This document shows positions 1 through 11,309 of a DNA stretch of 64,000 nt, in pieces. The DNA lies in contig NC_045447.1 in assembly GCF_002776525.5 (NCBI RefSeq), forward strand, positions 22,214,662-22,278,661, written 5' to 3'. The notes under the pieces are model-generated. The model was not told the DNA's origin. It searched no databases and was given only the letters and a program-made list of their open reading frames with translations. The position numbers and the translations under genes are program-made. Source of the stretch: Piliocolobus tephrosceles. Its lineage: Eukaryota > Chordata > Mammalia > Primates > Cercopithecidae. Position 1 is the stretch's first letter. Each line of letters starts with the position of its first letter.

Positions 1-57
1 GCCATGTTGCTCACACAAAGCCTGTTTGGTGGTCTCTTCACATGGATGTGCATGACA
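1..57 (+). repeat. 3' end of the 5' LTR of a HERV-H provirus (LTR7-type)
   Basis: These 57 bases match the end of the complete LTR at 4761-5218 at 53 of 57 positions. The four differences cluster at 43-51, where the downstream copy has CpG sites, as expected from CpG decay. The LTR ends in TGACA just before the primer binding site. The rest of this LTR lies outside the window, so its promoter and target-site duplication cannot be seen. Confidence 0.88.
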
Positions 58-60
58 TTT

Positions 61-78
61 TGGTGCATGACTCGGATC
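61..78 (+). other. Retroviral primer binding site (tRNA-His type)
   Basis: TGGTGCATGACTCGGATC begins three bases after the 5' LTR end. It resembles the tRNA-His complement that gives HERV-H its name, with a change around the former CCG. It would have primed minus-strand synthesis in the ancestral virus. Confidence 0.8.
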
Positions 79-519
79 AGGGGACCTCCCTTGGGAGATC
101 AATCCCCTGTCCTCCTGCTCTTTGCTCCATGAGAAAGATCCACCTATGACCTCTGGTCCTCAGACCAACCAGCCCAAGGAACATCTCACCAATTTTAAAT
201 CGGGTAAGCGGCCCCCTTTTACTGTCTTCTCCAACCTCTCTCACTACCTCTCAACCTCTTTCTCCTTTCAATCTTGGCATCACCCTTCAATCTCTCCCTT
301 CTCTTAATTTCAATTCATTTTCTGGTAGAGATAAAGGAGACACGTTTTATCCATGGACCCAAAATGCCGGCGCCGGTCACGGACAGGGGAAGGCAGCCTT
401 CCCTTGGTGTTTAATCATTGCAGGGATGCCTCTCTGATTACTCACCCACGTTTCAGAGGTGTCTGACCACGCTGAAGGGATACCTGCCTTGGTCCTTCAC
501 CCTAAGTGGCAAGTCCCGC

Positions 520-702
520 TTTTCTGGGGGAGGGGCAAACACCCCAACCCCTTCTCTGTTTCTACCCCTTCTCTGCTTTTCTGTGGGAGGGGCAAGTACC
601 TCAACCTCTTATTTTTGCGCCCCCTCTTATTTTTGTGCCCTGACCTCTTTTTTGTGCCCCGATCTCTTATTTTTGCACCCCAATACCTTATTTCTGCTCC
701 CT
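520..702 (+). repeat. Imperfect short tandem repeats in the HERV-H leader
   Basis: A G-rich motif (GGGAGGGGCAA) occurs twice, near 525 and 585. From 606 to 702 a CTCTTATTTTTG(C/T)(A/G)CCCC-like motif recurs about five times. The stretch lies between the PBS and the gag remnant and has no coding potential. Confidence 0.65.
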
Positions 703-1179
703 GACAATTTTCCTGCTTTTCTGGAGGGCAAGAACCACCAAACTCCTTCTCTCTGTGTCTCTACTCTCTCTTTTCTATGGGCTTGCCTCCTTCACTATGG
801 GCAACCTTCCACCCTCCATTCCTCCTTCTTCTCCCTTAGCCTGTGTTCTCAAGAACCTAAAACCTCTTCAACTCACACCTGATCTAAAATCTAAATGCCT
901 TATATTCTTCTACAATGCTGCTTGACCCCAATACAAACTCAATAGCAGTTCCAAATAGCCAGAAAACGGCACTTGAGATTTTTCCTTCCTACAAGATCTA
1001 AATAATTGTAAAATGGGCAAACGGTCTGAGGTGCCTGACGTCCAGGCATTCTTTTACACATTGGTCCCTCCCTAGTCTCTGTTCCCAATGCAACTCATCC
1101 CAAATCTTCCTTCTTTCCCTCCCGCCTGTCCCCTCAGTCCCAATCCCAAGCGTCACTGAGTCTTTCTAATCTTCCTTTT

Positions 1180-2040
1180 CTACAGACCCATCTGACCTCT
1201 CCCCTCCTCGCCAGGCCGAGCTAGGTCCCAACTTTTCCTCAGCCTCCGCTCCCCCACCCTATAATCCTTTTATCACCTCCCCTCCTCACACCCAGTCTGG
1301 CTTACAGTTTCGTTCCTCCACTAGCCCTCCCCCACCTGCCCAGAAATTTCCTCTTAAAAAAGTGGATAGAGCTAAAGGCGTAGTTAAGGTTAATGGTCCT
1401 TTTTCTCTATCTGACCTCTCCCAAATCAGTTAGCGTTTAGGCTCTTTTTCATCAAATATAAAAAACTTAGCCCAGTTAATGGCCTATTTAGCAGCAACCC
1501 TGAGACTCTTTTCAGCCCTAGACCCTGAAAGGTCAGAAGGTCGTCTTATTCTTAATATGCATTTTAATTTATTACCCAATCTGCTCCTGACATTAAATAA
1601 ACCCCCAAAATTAAATTTCAGCCCTCAAACCCCCCAACAGGACTTAATGAACCTCGCCTTCAAGGTGTACAATAATAGAGTAGAGGCAGCCAAGTAGCAA
1701 CTTATTTCTGAGTTGCAATTCCTTGCCTCCACTGTGAGACAAACCCCAGCCACATCTCCAGCACACAGCTCCAAACGCCTGAACCGCAGCTGCCACGGGT
1801 TCCTCCAGAACCTCCTGCCCCAGGAGCTTGCTACAGTGCCGGAAAGCTGGCCACTGGGCCAAGGAATGCCCACAGCCCGGGATTCCTCCTAAGCCGTGTT
1901 CCATCTGTATGGGACCCCACTGGAAATCGGACTGTCCAACTTGCCAGGCAATCACTCCCAGAGCACCTGGAACTCTGGCCCAAGGCTCTCTGACTGACTC
2001 CTTCCCAGATCATCTCAGCTTAGCAGCTGAAGACTGATGC
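1180..2040 (+). pseudogene. HERV-H gag remnant
   Basis: A proline-rich segment (about 1180-1420) precedes a capsid-like open piece at 1479-1697. A nucleocapsid-like stretch at 1828-1950 has two zinc-knuckle-like cysteine/histidine clusters (around CRKAGHWAKEC and CSICMGPHW). The leading cysteine of the first cluster lies in a different frame, and the second cluster has non-standard spacing. Stops and frame changes separate the pieces, so this is a dead gag. Confidence 0.75.
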
Positions 2041-2465
2041 TGCCCCATCGCCTTGGAAGCCTCCCGGACCATCACAGATGCTTTGGGTAACTCCTACAGT
2101 GTAGGGTAAGTCCGTCCCCTTCTTGATCAATACGGAGGCTACCCACTCCACTTTACCTTCTTTTCAAGGGTAACTTGCCTCCATAACTGTTGTGGGTATT
2201 GACGGCCAGGCTGCTAAACCTCTTAAAACTCCCCACTCTGGTGCCAACTTGGACAACATTCTTTTATACACTCCTTTTTAGTTATCCCCACCTGCCCAGC
2301 TCCCTTATTAGGTCAAAACATTTTAAATTATCAGCTTCCCTGACTATTCCTGGACTACAGCCACATCTCATTGCCGCCCCTCTCCCCAACCCAAAGCCTC
2401 CTTTGCATCTTCCCCTCGTATCCCCCCACCTTAACCCACAAACATAGGATACCTCTACTCCCTCC
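2041..2465 (+). pseudogene. HERV-H protease-region remnant
   Basis: Between the gag zinc-knuckle region and the reverse transcriptase similarity there is fragmentary protease-like coding sequence in more than one frame. No intact active-site segment in a continuous frame could be recognised. The assignment is mainly by position between gag and pol. Confidence 0.5.
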
Positions 2466-4160
2466 TTGGGGACTGATCATGCACCCCTTACCATCTCATT
2501 AAAACCTAATCACCCTTACCCTGCTCAACGCCAGTATCCCATCCCGCAGCACGCTTTAAAAGGATTAAAGCCTGTTATCGCTCGCCTGCTACAGCATCAG
2601 CTTCTAAAACCTATAAAGTCTCCTTACAATTTCCCCATTTTACCTGTCCAAACACCGTACAAGTCTTACAGATTAGTACAAGATCTGTGCTTTATCCACC
2701 AAATTGTTTTGCCTATCCACTCTGTGGTGCCAAACCCGTACACTCTTTTGTCCTCGATATCTTCCTCCACAACTCACTATTCCATTCTTAATCTAAAGAT
2801 GCTTTTTTCACTATTCCCCTGCACCCTTCATCGCAGCCTCTCTTTGCTTTCACCTGGACTGACCCTGACACCCATCAGGCTCAGCAAATTTACCTAGGCT
2901 GTACTGCTGCAAGGCCTCACAGACAGCCCCTATTACTTCAGTCAAGCCCAAATTTCTTCCTCATCTGTTACCTATCTTGGCATAATTCTCATACATACAC
3001 ACTTACTCTCCCTGCTGATTGTGTCTGGCTAATCTCCCAAATCCCAATCCCTTCTACAAAACAATAACTCCTTTCCTTCCTAGGCATGGTTAGTGCAGTC
3101 AGAATTCTTACACAAGAGCAGGGACCGCATCCTGTAGCCTTTCTGTCCAAACAACTTGACCTTACTGTTTTAGCCTAGCCCTCATGTCTGCACACAGTGG
3201 CTGCCACTGCTTTAATACTGTTAGATGCCCTAAAAATCACAAACTATGCTCAACTCTCTACAGTTCTCATAACTTCCAAAATCTATTTTCTTCTCCCAAC
3301 CATCGCTCAGGACAATGCTTATGCTGATAAGTTAGCTAACAAAGCAGCTAGCGTTCCAACTTCTATCCCACTCCCACCTACTCCCCCCGCTGAAACTCCA
3401 CCTATCAATCTCTTACAAGGCAAATGGTTCTTAAACCAAGGAAAATATCTCCTTCCAGCCTCACAGACCCATTCTATTCTGTCATCATTTCATAACCTCT
3501 TCCATGTAGGTTACAAGCCACTAGCCCGTCTCAGAACCTCTCATTTCCTTTCCATCATGGAAATCTGTCCTCAAGGAGATCACTTCTCAGTGTTCCATCT
3601 GCTATTCTACTGCCCCTCAGGGATTGTTCAGGCCCCCTCCCTTTCCTACACATCAAGCTGGAGGATTTGCCCCTGCCCAGGACTGGCAAATTGACTTTGC
3701 TCACATGCCCCGAGGCAGAAAACTAAAATATCTCCTAGTCTGGGTAGACACTTTCACTGAATGGGTAGAGACCTTTCCCACAGGGTCTGAGAAGGCCACT
3801 GCAGTCATTTCAGACATAATTCCTTGGTTTGGCCTTCCTACCTCTACACAGTCTGATAACGGACAAGCCTTTACTAGTCAGATCACCCAAGCAGTTTCTC
3901 AGGCTTTTGGCATTCGGTGAAACCTTTATATCTTTTACTGTCCTCAATCTTCAGGAAAGGTAGAATGGACTAATGGTCTTTTAAAAACACACCTCACCAA
4001 GCTCAGTCACCAACTTAAAAAGGACTAGACAATACTTTTACCACTTTCCCTTCTCAGAATTCAGGCCTGTCCTTGGAATGCTACAGGTTCCAGCCCATTT
4101 GAGCTCCTCTGTGGACACTCCTTCTTCTTAGGTCCCAGTCTCATTCCGGACACCAGGCCA
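2466..4160 (+). pseudogene. HERV-H pol remnant (RT, RNase H and integrase pieces)
   Basis: 2466-2897 is an open stretch resembling the N-terminal half of a gammaretroviral reverse transcriptase. The sequence then passes directly to material normally downstream of the polymerase active site, so the YxDD segment is absent, apparently deleted near 2950. RNase H-like and linker sequence follows (about 3080-3560). An integrase core follows (3624-4020): aspartates near 3693 (IDFAH) and 3855 (SDNGQAF) and a glutamate at 3963 share one frame, but a stop codon at 3918-3920 lies between the last two. The polyprotein is non-functional. Confidence 0.8.
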
Positions 4161-4748
4161 ACTTAGACTGCACCCCAAAAAACTTTCATCCCTACTGTCT
4201 TCTGTCTAGTCATACTCCTATTCACCTTCTCAACTACTCATAAATGCCATGCTCATGTTTACGCTGACGGTTTACACTGTTTCTCCAAGCCATCACAGCT
4301 GATGTCTCCTAGTGCTATCCCAAACCGCCACTCTAAATTCCCTCTTAAAGTAAATAAATAATCTTTGCTGGCAAGGCTATGCTGAACCTCCTTGGGCACT
4401 CTCTAATTACATGTCCTAGGTCCTCCCAATTCTTAGTCCTTCAATACCTGTTTTTTCTCCTCCTCTTACCTTGTGTCTGCCATTTAGTTTTTCAATTCAT
4501 ACAAAACTACATCCAGGTCATCACCAATCATTCAATACAACAAATGTTTCTTCTAACGACCCCACAATATCATCCCTTACCACAAAATCTTCCTTCAGCT
4601 TAATCTCTCCCACTCTAGGTTCCCACGCCGCCCCTAATTCTACTTGAAGCAGCCATGAGATACATCGCCCATTCTCTCTCCATAACACCCTGCAAAAATT
4701 TTCGCAGCCCCAATGTTTCAACACTATTTTATTTTTCTTATTAATATA
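4161..4748 (+). pseudogene. Short env-region remnant of HERV-H
   Basis: Less than 600 bases separate the end of pol from the polypurine tract, far too little for an envelope gene. All frames contain many stops. This fits the widespread env-deleted HERV-H structure. Confidence 0.55.
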
Positions 4749-4760
4749 AGAAGGCAGGAA
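4749..4760 (+). other. Polypurine tract of HERV-H
   Basis: AGAAGGCAGGAA directly precedes the TG start of the 3' LTR. This is the expected position of the plus-strand primer, with one interrupting C. Confidence 0.6.
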
Positions 4761-5218
4761 TGTCAGGCCTCTGAGCCCAAGCCAAGCCATCTCATCCCCT
4801 GTGACTTGCACATACATGCCCAGATGCCCTGAAGTAACTGAAGAATCACAAAAAAAAAAAAGTGTAAATGCCCTGCCTCACCTTAACTGATGACATTCCA
4901 CCACAAAAGAAGTGAAAATAGCCAGTCCTTGCCTTAAGTGATGATATTATCTTGTGAAATTCCTTTTCCTGGCTCATCCTGGCTCTAAAAGCTCCCCCAC
5001 TGAGCACCTTGTGACCCCCACTCCTGCCCGACAGAGAACAACCCCCTTTTGACTGTAATTTTCCTTTACCTGCCCAAATCCTGTAAAACGGCCCCACCCT
5101 TATCTCCTTTCACTGACTTTCTTTTCAGACTCAGCCCGCCTGCACCCAGGTGAAATAAACAGCCATGTTGCTCACACAAAGCCTGTTTGGTGGTCTCTTC
5201 ACAGGGACGCACATGACA
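4761..5218 (+). repeat. 3' LTR of HERV-H (LTR7-type, complete)
   Basis: The 458 bp LTR runs from TGTCAGGCCTCTGAGCCCAA to TGACA. It contains the duplicated AAGAAGTG-type segment, a degenerate TATA-like CTGTAAAACGG near 5080 and an AATAAA signal near 5154. LTR7 is known as an active promoter/enhancer in primate pluripotent cells. In this orientation it could in principle start or terminate transcripts on the ASTN2 sense strand, but no activity can be read from the sequence. Confidence 0.9.
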
Positions 5219-6155
5219 ATAATCACAGGCAGAAGAAGAAAAATCACATCGTCATGTCAATGGATACAAGAAAAGCATTTGACAAAATTCCACACCCAAA
5301 ATGATTTTTAAAACTTCCAAAAAAATAATAGAGGAGAACTTACTCAACTTGATGAAGAACATCAATAAAAGAGCTACAGCTGACATATTTGTGTTGAAAG
5401 ACTGAATACTTTCTCCAAAAGTTCAGAGACAAGAAAAGGAGATTCACTCTGCCCACTGTTATTCAACATCATGTGGAAAGTTCTGGCCAGTGCAATAACA
5501 GGGAAAAAAAAAAAAAAATCAAAAAAGGAAGAAGGCATTCAGATAAGAAAGGAAGAAGTGAGACTATAAGACTGACCCGTTGGCAGATCACATGATGTTT
5601 TTACGTAGAAAATCTCAGGGAATCTACAAAAGAAATTTCTAGAAGTAATTAGTAAGCTTGGCAAGGTCTCAGAATACAAGAAAAATATACAACATAAATT
5701 GTATTCCTGTACACTAGCAATGAACATGTGAATGTTTAAAATAAAAAAATACAATACCATTTGCAGTTTCTGAAACATAACAAAATATTCGATGTGAATC
5801 TGACAAAATATGTAAAAAATACAATATAATTTGCAATCCCTAAAAGGTAATCAAATACTCAGATGCAAATCTGACAAAATACATATGGGCCATGTTTAGC
5901 TTTAGCAAAACTTTAAAATACTGGTGAAAGAAATCAAAGAAGATCTAATCACATGGGAAGACATACTGTATTCATGAATTGGATGGCACTACATAATAAA
6001 GATGCCCACATGCCTCGAATTGATATAAAGGTTTAATATAATTCCTATCAAAACCTCAGCATGATTTTTATAAGTATAGACAAGATTTTTCTGGAATTTA
6101 AATGAAAGGCAGAGGAATTATAATGACCAAAACTTCTTTTGAAAAAGAAGACTAA
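5219..6155 (+). mobile_element. Old L1 fragment (ORF2 region), host of the HERV-H insertion
   Basis: The stretch contains L1 ORF2-like signatures in the + sense (AAAAGCATTTGACAAAATTC, then TTATTCAACATCATGTGGAA), heavily diverged with many stops. The HERV-H provirus interrupts it at its left end, so the provirus is younger. Its right boundary is approximate. Confidence 0.75.
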
Positions 6156-6489
6156 AGTGAAATAAGTCTGTCTATCCTATTTTTAGGCTAAATTTATGCT
6201 TCTTTCACTCCATCCTCATTAACTTTTTATCATATTATACTTTTATCTTTATTCATAATTTTTTTTTACTCTACAAAATAATCATTTTGTTTGTTTACTA
6301 AGTAATTATCTCTTCTCTAGAATGTAAATTCTATGAGAGGAAGGTCTTGTGTCTTGTTTACTGCTACATTTTCGGCACCTAAAACATTTCCTTAGCACTG
6401 AGTAGGTTGGTGTTTGGTGAATATTTGTTAAATGATCTAAAGAAGGAGTTAGACATATGGAAAAGAAAAAAAATCAGCTAATAGTTTCA
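6156..6489. other. Intronic spacer with an L2 3'-end relic
   Basis: At about 6318-6440 the order GAATGTAAATTCTATGAG, TTACTGCTACATTTT, AATATTTGTTAAATGA follows the conserved L2 3' end in + orientation. The rest is AT-rich sequence with no recognised feature. Confidence 0.6.
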
Positions 6490-7037
6490 GTTACCTTTAT
6501 TTATATTTTTATTTTTATATATTTAGAGGGTATAAGCCGGTCTCTTTCATGCTTACACTGTGTAGTGGTGAAGTTTGAGCTTTTATTATACCCATCACCT
6601 GAATAGTGAACGTTGTACCCAATCAGTACTTTGTTAACCCTCACACTCTTCTCACCCTTCCATTCTCCCACCTTTTGTAGTTTCCAGTGTCTGTCATTGC
6701 ACTCTGTACGTGCAGGTGTACCCATTGTTTAGCTCCCACTTATAAGTGAGAGCATGTCATATTTGACTTTCTGTTTCTGAGTTATTTCATTTATGATAAT
6801 GGCCTCCAGTTCTATCCATGTTCCTGCAAAAGACATTTCATTCTTTTTTATGCCCTAGTAGTATTCCATGGTATGTCTGTGGGTGGGTGGGGAGAAGGGA
6901 GGGATAGGAGTGTATACCACATTTTCTTTATTCAATCAACTCTTGACAGACACTCAGGTTAATTCCATATTTTTGCTATTATGAAATAACACTCATGTTA
7001 TTATTGTTGCAGTAAACATATGAATGCAGATTTTCTT

Positions 7038-7350
7038 CTTTGTTTTTTTTTGTTTGTTTGTTTTGTTTTTTTAAACAGGGTCTCTGTCACCCAGGCTGGA
7101 GTGCAGTAGCGTGATCTCGGCTCACTGCGACCTCCACCTCCTGGGTTCGAGTGATTCTCCCACCTCAACCTCCTGAGTGACTGGGAGTATAAGCATGTGC
7201 CACCATGCCTGGCTAATTTTTGTACTTTTAGTAGAGACAATGTCTCACCATGTTGGCCAGGCTGGTCTCAAACTCCTCGCCTCAAGTGATCCACCTGCCT
7301 AGGCCTCCCAAAGTGCTAGGATTACAGGCATGAGCCACCATGACCGGCCT
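7038..7350 (-). mobile_element. AluS-like SINE inside L1
   Basis: A complete dimeric Alu in reverse orientation with a T-rich tail at its left edge (7038-7072). It ends in the complement of the GGCCGG start at 7350. Several substitutions place it among older AluS copies. Confidence 0.9.
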
Positions 7351-8067
7351 AATGTAATGATTTTTTTCTCTTTGAGTTTATACCCAATAGTGGGATTGCT
7401 GGATTGAACGGTAGTTCTATTTTTAGTTCTTTTAAAAAACCTCCATACTGTCTTCCTTAAAGGTTGTACTAATTTACATTCCTACAAACAGTTTATAAGT
7501 GTTCCCTTTTCTCCACAGCCTCACCAGCATCTATTGCTTTTTGACTTTTGAATAGTAGCCATTCTGACAGGTGTGAAATGGTATCTCACTATGGTTTTGA
7601 TGTGGATCTCTTTGCTGATTAGTAATGTTGAACATTTTTTCATGTTTGTAGGCCACTCGCATGTCTTCTTTTAAGAAGCGTCTGTTTATGTCTTTTGCCC
7701 ACTTTTTAATGGGTTATTTGTTGTTACTTGTTGAATTGTTTAAGTTCCTTATGGACTCTGGATATGTGACCTTTGTCAGGTGCACAATCTGTGAATATTT
7801 TCTCCCATTCTGTAGGTTGTTTGTTTACTCTGTAGATGGTTTCTTTTGCTGTGTAGACGCTCTTTAATTAGATTCGAGGACTTAGTCACAAATTACTTCC
7901 CAAGGCCAATATCCAAAATGGTGTTTTCTAGGTTTTCTTCTAGGATTTTTGTAGTTTCCGGTCTTAATCCATTTTGAGGTTTTTAAAAAATATATGGCGA
8001 GAAATATGAGTCCAGTTTCATTCTTCTGTCATGGCTATCCAATTTTTCAGTACCATTTATTCATTAG

Positions 8068-8448
8068 TGGTATGATTTGGATTTGTGTTCCCACCCAAAT
8101 TTCATGTTGAATTGTAATCCCCAGTATTGGAGGAGGGGTTTGGTAGGAGGTGATTGTATCATAGGGGCAGATTTTCCCCTTGCTGTTCTTGCAATAGTGA
8201 GTTCTCATGAGATCTGGTTGTTTAAAAGTGTATAACACCTCTCATTTTGCTCTCTTCCTCCTGCTCCAGCAATGGGAAGATGTGCCTCTTTCCTCTTTAC
8301 CTTCCTTCACGATTTTAAGTTTCCTGAGACCTCCCCAGCCATGCTTCCTATACAGCCTCTGGAACCATGAGCCAATTAAACCTCTTTTGTTTATAAATTA
8401 CCCAGTCTCAGGTATTTCTTTGTAGCAGTATGATAATGGACTAATACA
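8068..8448 (+). repeat. Solo MaLR LTR (MST/THE1-type) inside L1
   Basis: The stretch starts TGGTATGATTTGG and ends with a GGACTAATACA boundary. Between them it follows the MST/THE1 LTR order, including CCCACCCAAATTTCATGTTGA and AATTAAACCTCTTTTGTTTA. L1 sequence continues on both sides. Confidence 0.85.
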
Positions 8449-9570
8449 ACTGGAGTATCATTTTACCAGTGTACATTTTTGTTGACTTTGTCAAAGATCA
8501 TTTGGTTGCAGGTATGTGGCTTTATTTCTGGGTTCTCCATTCTATTCCATTGATCTAAGTGCCTATTTTTATACCAATACCATGGTTTTGTGGTTACTAT
8601 GCCTTGTACTAAAATTTGAAGTCAGATAATATGATTTTCTAGCTTTGTTTATTTTGCTTGAGATTGCTTTGGTTATTTGGGTTCTGTTCTGGTTACATAT
8701 GAATTTTAGGATTTTTTTTCTAATGCTTTGAAAAATGATATTGGTAATTTGATAGGGATTGGATTGAATCTGCAGATTGCTTTGGGCAATATAATCCTTT
8801 TAACAATATTGATTATCCAATGAGCATGGGATGTTTTTCCATGTATTTATGTCATCTACAATTTATTTCATCAGTGTTTTGTTATTATTTTTATAGAGAT
8901 CTTTCACCTCCTTGTTAAATATATTCCTAGGTATTTTATTTTACTTTTGTAGCTATTGTAAATGGATTGCTTTCTTAATTTGATTCTCAGCTTAGGTTTT
9001 TGTTTTTTTTTTTTTTTTTGGTTTATAGAAATGCTACTGATTTCTGCATGTTATTTTTTATCTTGAAACTTGATAGAGCCTTTAGGGATTTTTAGATATA
9101 ATACACAGCAAACAGGGATAATTTGACTTCTTCTTTTCCAACTTGGATAACATTTAATTTTTCTCTGTCCTGACTTCTCTGGTGAGAACTTCCAGTGCTA
9201 TCTTGAATAAGACTGTTGAAAGGGGACGTCTTTGTCTTGTTCTAATTCTTAGAAGAAATGTTCCTCCCCCCTCCCCCCGCATAAAATATCGGCTGTGGGT
9301 CATGGCCTTTACTACGTTGAGGTGTGTATCTTAAATACTTACTCTGTTGAGGATATGTTTTTATCATCAAAGGATGTTGAATTTTATTGAATGCTTTTTT
9401 TTTCTGCATCTATGGAGATTATTGTGTGGCTTTTGTCCTGAATTCTGTTTATGTGATGTATCACATTTATTGATTTGGATATTCGAATCCTCATTACATC
9501 ACACGGATAAATTCCACCTGATCATGATGTACTATCTTTCTGATGTGCTGTTGGATTTGGTTTGCTAGTA

Positions 9571-9872
9571 TTTTTTTTTTTTTTTTTTTTTGGACGGAGT
9601 CTCGCTCCGTCACCCAGGCTGAAGTGCAGTGGCATGACCTTGACTCACTGCAACCTCTGCCTCCTGGGTTCAAGCAATTCTCCTGCCTCTGCCTCCCAAG
9701 TAGCTGGGACTACAGGTGTGCGCCACCATACCCAGCTAATTTTTTTGTATTTTTAGTAGAGACAGGCTTTCGCCATGCTGGCCAGGCTGGTCTCGAACTC
9801 CTGAGATCGTGATCTGCCTGCCTTGGCCTCCCAAAGTGCTGAAATTACAGGCGTGAGCCACTGTGTCCGGCC
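9571..9872 (-). mobile_element. Alu SINE inside L1, with target-site duplication
   Basis: A full-length reverse Alu with a 25 bp T tract on the left. TTGCTAGTATTTT flanks it on both sides (from about 9562 and from about 9875), a clean target-site duplication. Confidence 0.92.
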
Positions 9873-10554
9873 TTTTGCTAGTATTTTGTTAAGCGAAATA
9901 CTGACATCTGTATTCATCAGGATATTAGTGGATAGTTTTCTTTTTTGTTGTTGTTATTTCCTTGTATGGTTTTGGTATCAGGGTGACACTGGCCTGATAG
10001 AATGAGTTAGAGAGAATTTCCTCTTCCTCATTTTTTTGGAATTGTTTCAGGAAGATTGGTGTTAGTTCTCCTTGGATGTTTGGTAGAAGTTGGCTGTGAA
10101 TTCATCTGGTCCTTGGCTTTTTCTGTTGTTGTTAAGAGATATTTTTTATTATCGATTCAATCTCATTACTCATTATTGGTCTGTTCAGGAGTTCTGTTTT
10201 TTCCTGGTTCAATCTCCATAGGTTTTGTGTTGTCAGGAATATATTCATTTTTTCTAAATTCTCTAGTTTGTGAACATAATAGTCTTCATAACAGTCTCTG
10301 ATGATCTTTTGTATTTCCATGGCATCAGTTGTAGTGTCTCTTTTTACATTTCTGGTTGTATGTATTTGAGTCTTCTCTCTTCTCTTGCTAGTGGCTTATC
10401 AATTTTGTTTATCATTTCAAAAAATTATTTTTTCATTTCATTGCTTTTTGGGTCTATTTCATTTATTTCTGCTCTGATCTTTGTTATATCTTTTGTCCTG
10501 CTTACTTTGGGTGTGGTTTGTTCTTGTGTTTCTAGTTCTTTTTTCTTTTCTTTT

Positions 10555-10874
10555 CTTTCTTTTCTTTTTTTTTTTTTTTTTTTTTTTTTTTTGAGACAGA
10601 GTTTCGCTCTTGTTGCCCAGGCTGGAGTGCAATGCCGCAATCCTGGCTCACTGCAACCTCTGCCTCCCGGGTTCAAGAGATTCTCCTGCCTCAGCCTCCC
10701 AAGTAGCTGGGATTACAGGCATGCACCACCACACCTGGCTAATTTTGTATTTTTAGTAGATATGGGGTTTCTCCATGTTGCTCAGGCTGGTCTTGAACTC
10801 CCGACCTCAGGTGATCTGCCCACCTTGGCCTTCCAAAGTGCTGAGATTACAGGCGTGAGCCACCGCTCCCGGCC
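10555..10874 (-). mobile_element. AluS-like SINE inside L1, with target-site duplication
   Basis: A full-length reverse Alu with a long T-rich tail (TTTC units, then about 30 T). TTTCTAGTT(C/T)TTT occurs on both sides, near 10528 and 10878. Confidence 0.9.
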
Positions 10875-11309
10875 ATATTTCTAGTTTTTTCAGGTGTCAT
10901 GTTGGGTTGTTAATTTGTGATAATTTTTTGATGTAGGCATTTAATGCTATAAACTTTTCTCTTAGCACTGATTTTGCTAAATAATACACATTTTGAGATA
11001 CTGTGTTTTCAATTTCGTACAGTTGTTAGTTGAGGTTGTGGTGAAGTTAAGCTGGGACCTTAAACACAGAGTGAGCCAGTCTTCACACCTGATGGTGGCA
11101 GCAGTGGGGTGAGTGTGCCTATTTTTAAGCCCCAAAGTAGCTTACTCTAGCTTCAGTGTTAGTAGGTTTTTGAGGGCTAATTCTTGGGCCATTAGTTGGC
11201 TTGCTTAGAAGCTAGTAGTGGGAGCAGTGGGCCCAATGTATGGATAGAATTTGGGGCCCCTGGGAAGCTGGTGTAGTGTGGCTGATGGCAGTAATGGTGG
11301 TTAGAGCCA

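Larger units (their letters stand above)
58..4760 (+). mobile_element. HERV-H internal region (defective gammaretrovirus-like endogenous provirus)
   Basis: The order is primer binding site, C/T-rich leader, gag remnant, protease and pol remnants, a short env-region remnant and a purine-rich tract, followed by the 3' LTR. With LTRs the element is about 5.6 kb, the size of the common internally deleted HERV-H form. The longest open stretch is only 165 codons and all coding regions are broken by stops, frame changes and deletions, so it should make no functional viral protein. It is inserted in an older L1 and lies in the sense of ASTN2. The family assignment rests on LTR7 sequence and a histidine-tRNA-type PBS, which I recognise with high confidence. 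Confidence 0.9.

Noticed and set aside
2466..3920. Open pieces of 98-165 codons as functional viral or domesticated genes
   Set aside because: They are fragments of a HERV-H pol interrupted by a deletion, frame changes and a stop; no domesticated full-length frame exists.
10270..10884. 204-codon + strand open frame
   Set aside because: It runs across antisense L1 and an inserted Alu, so the frame is fortuitous.
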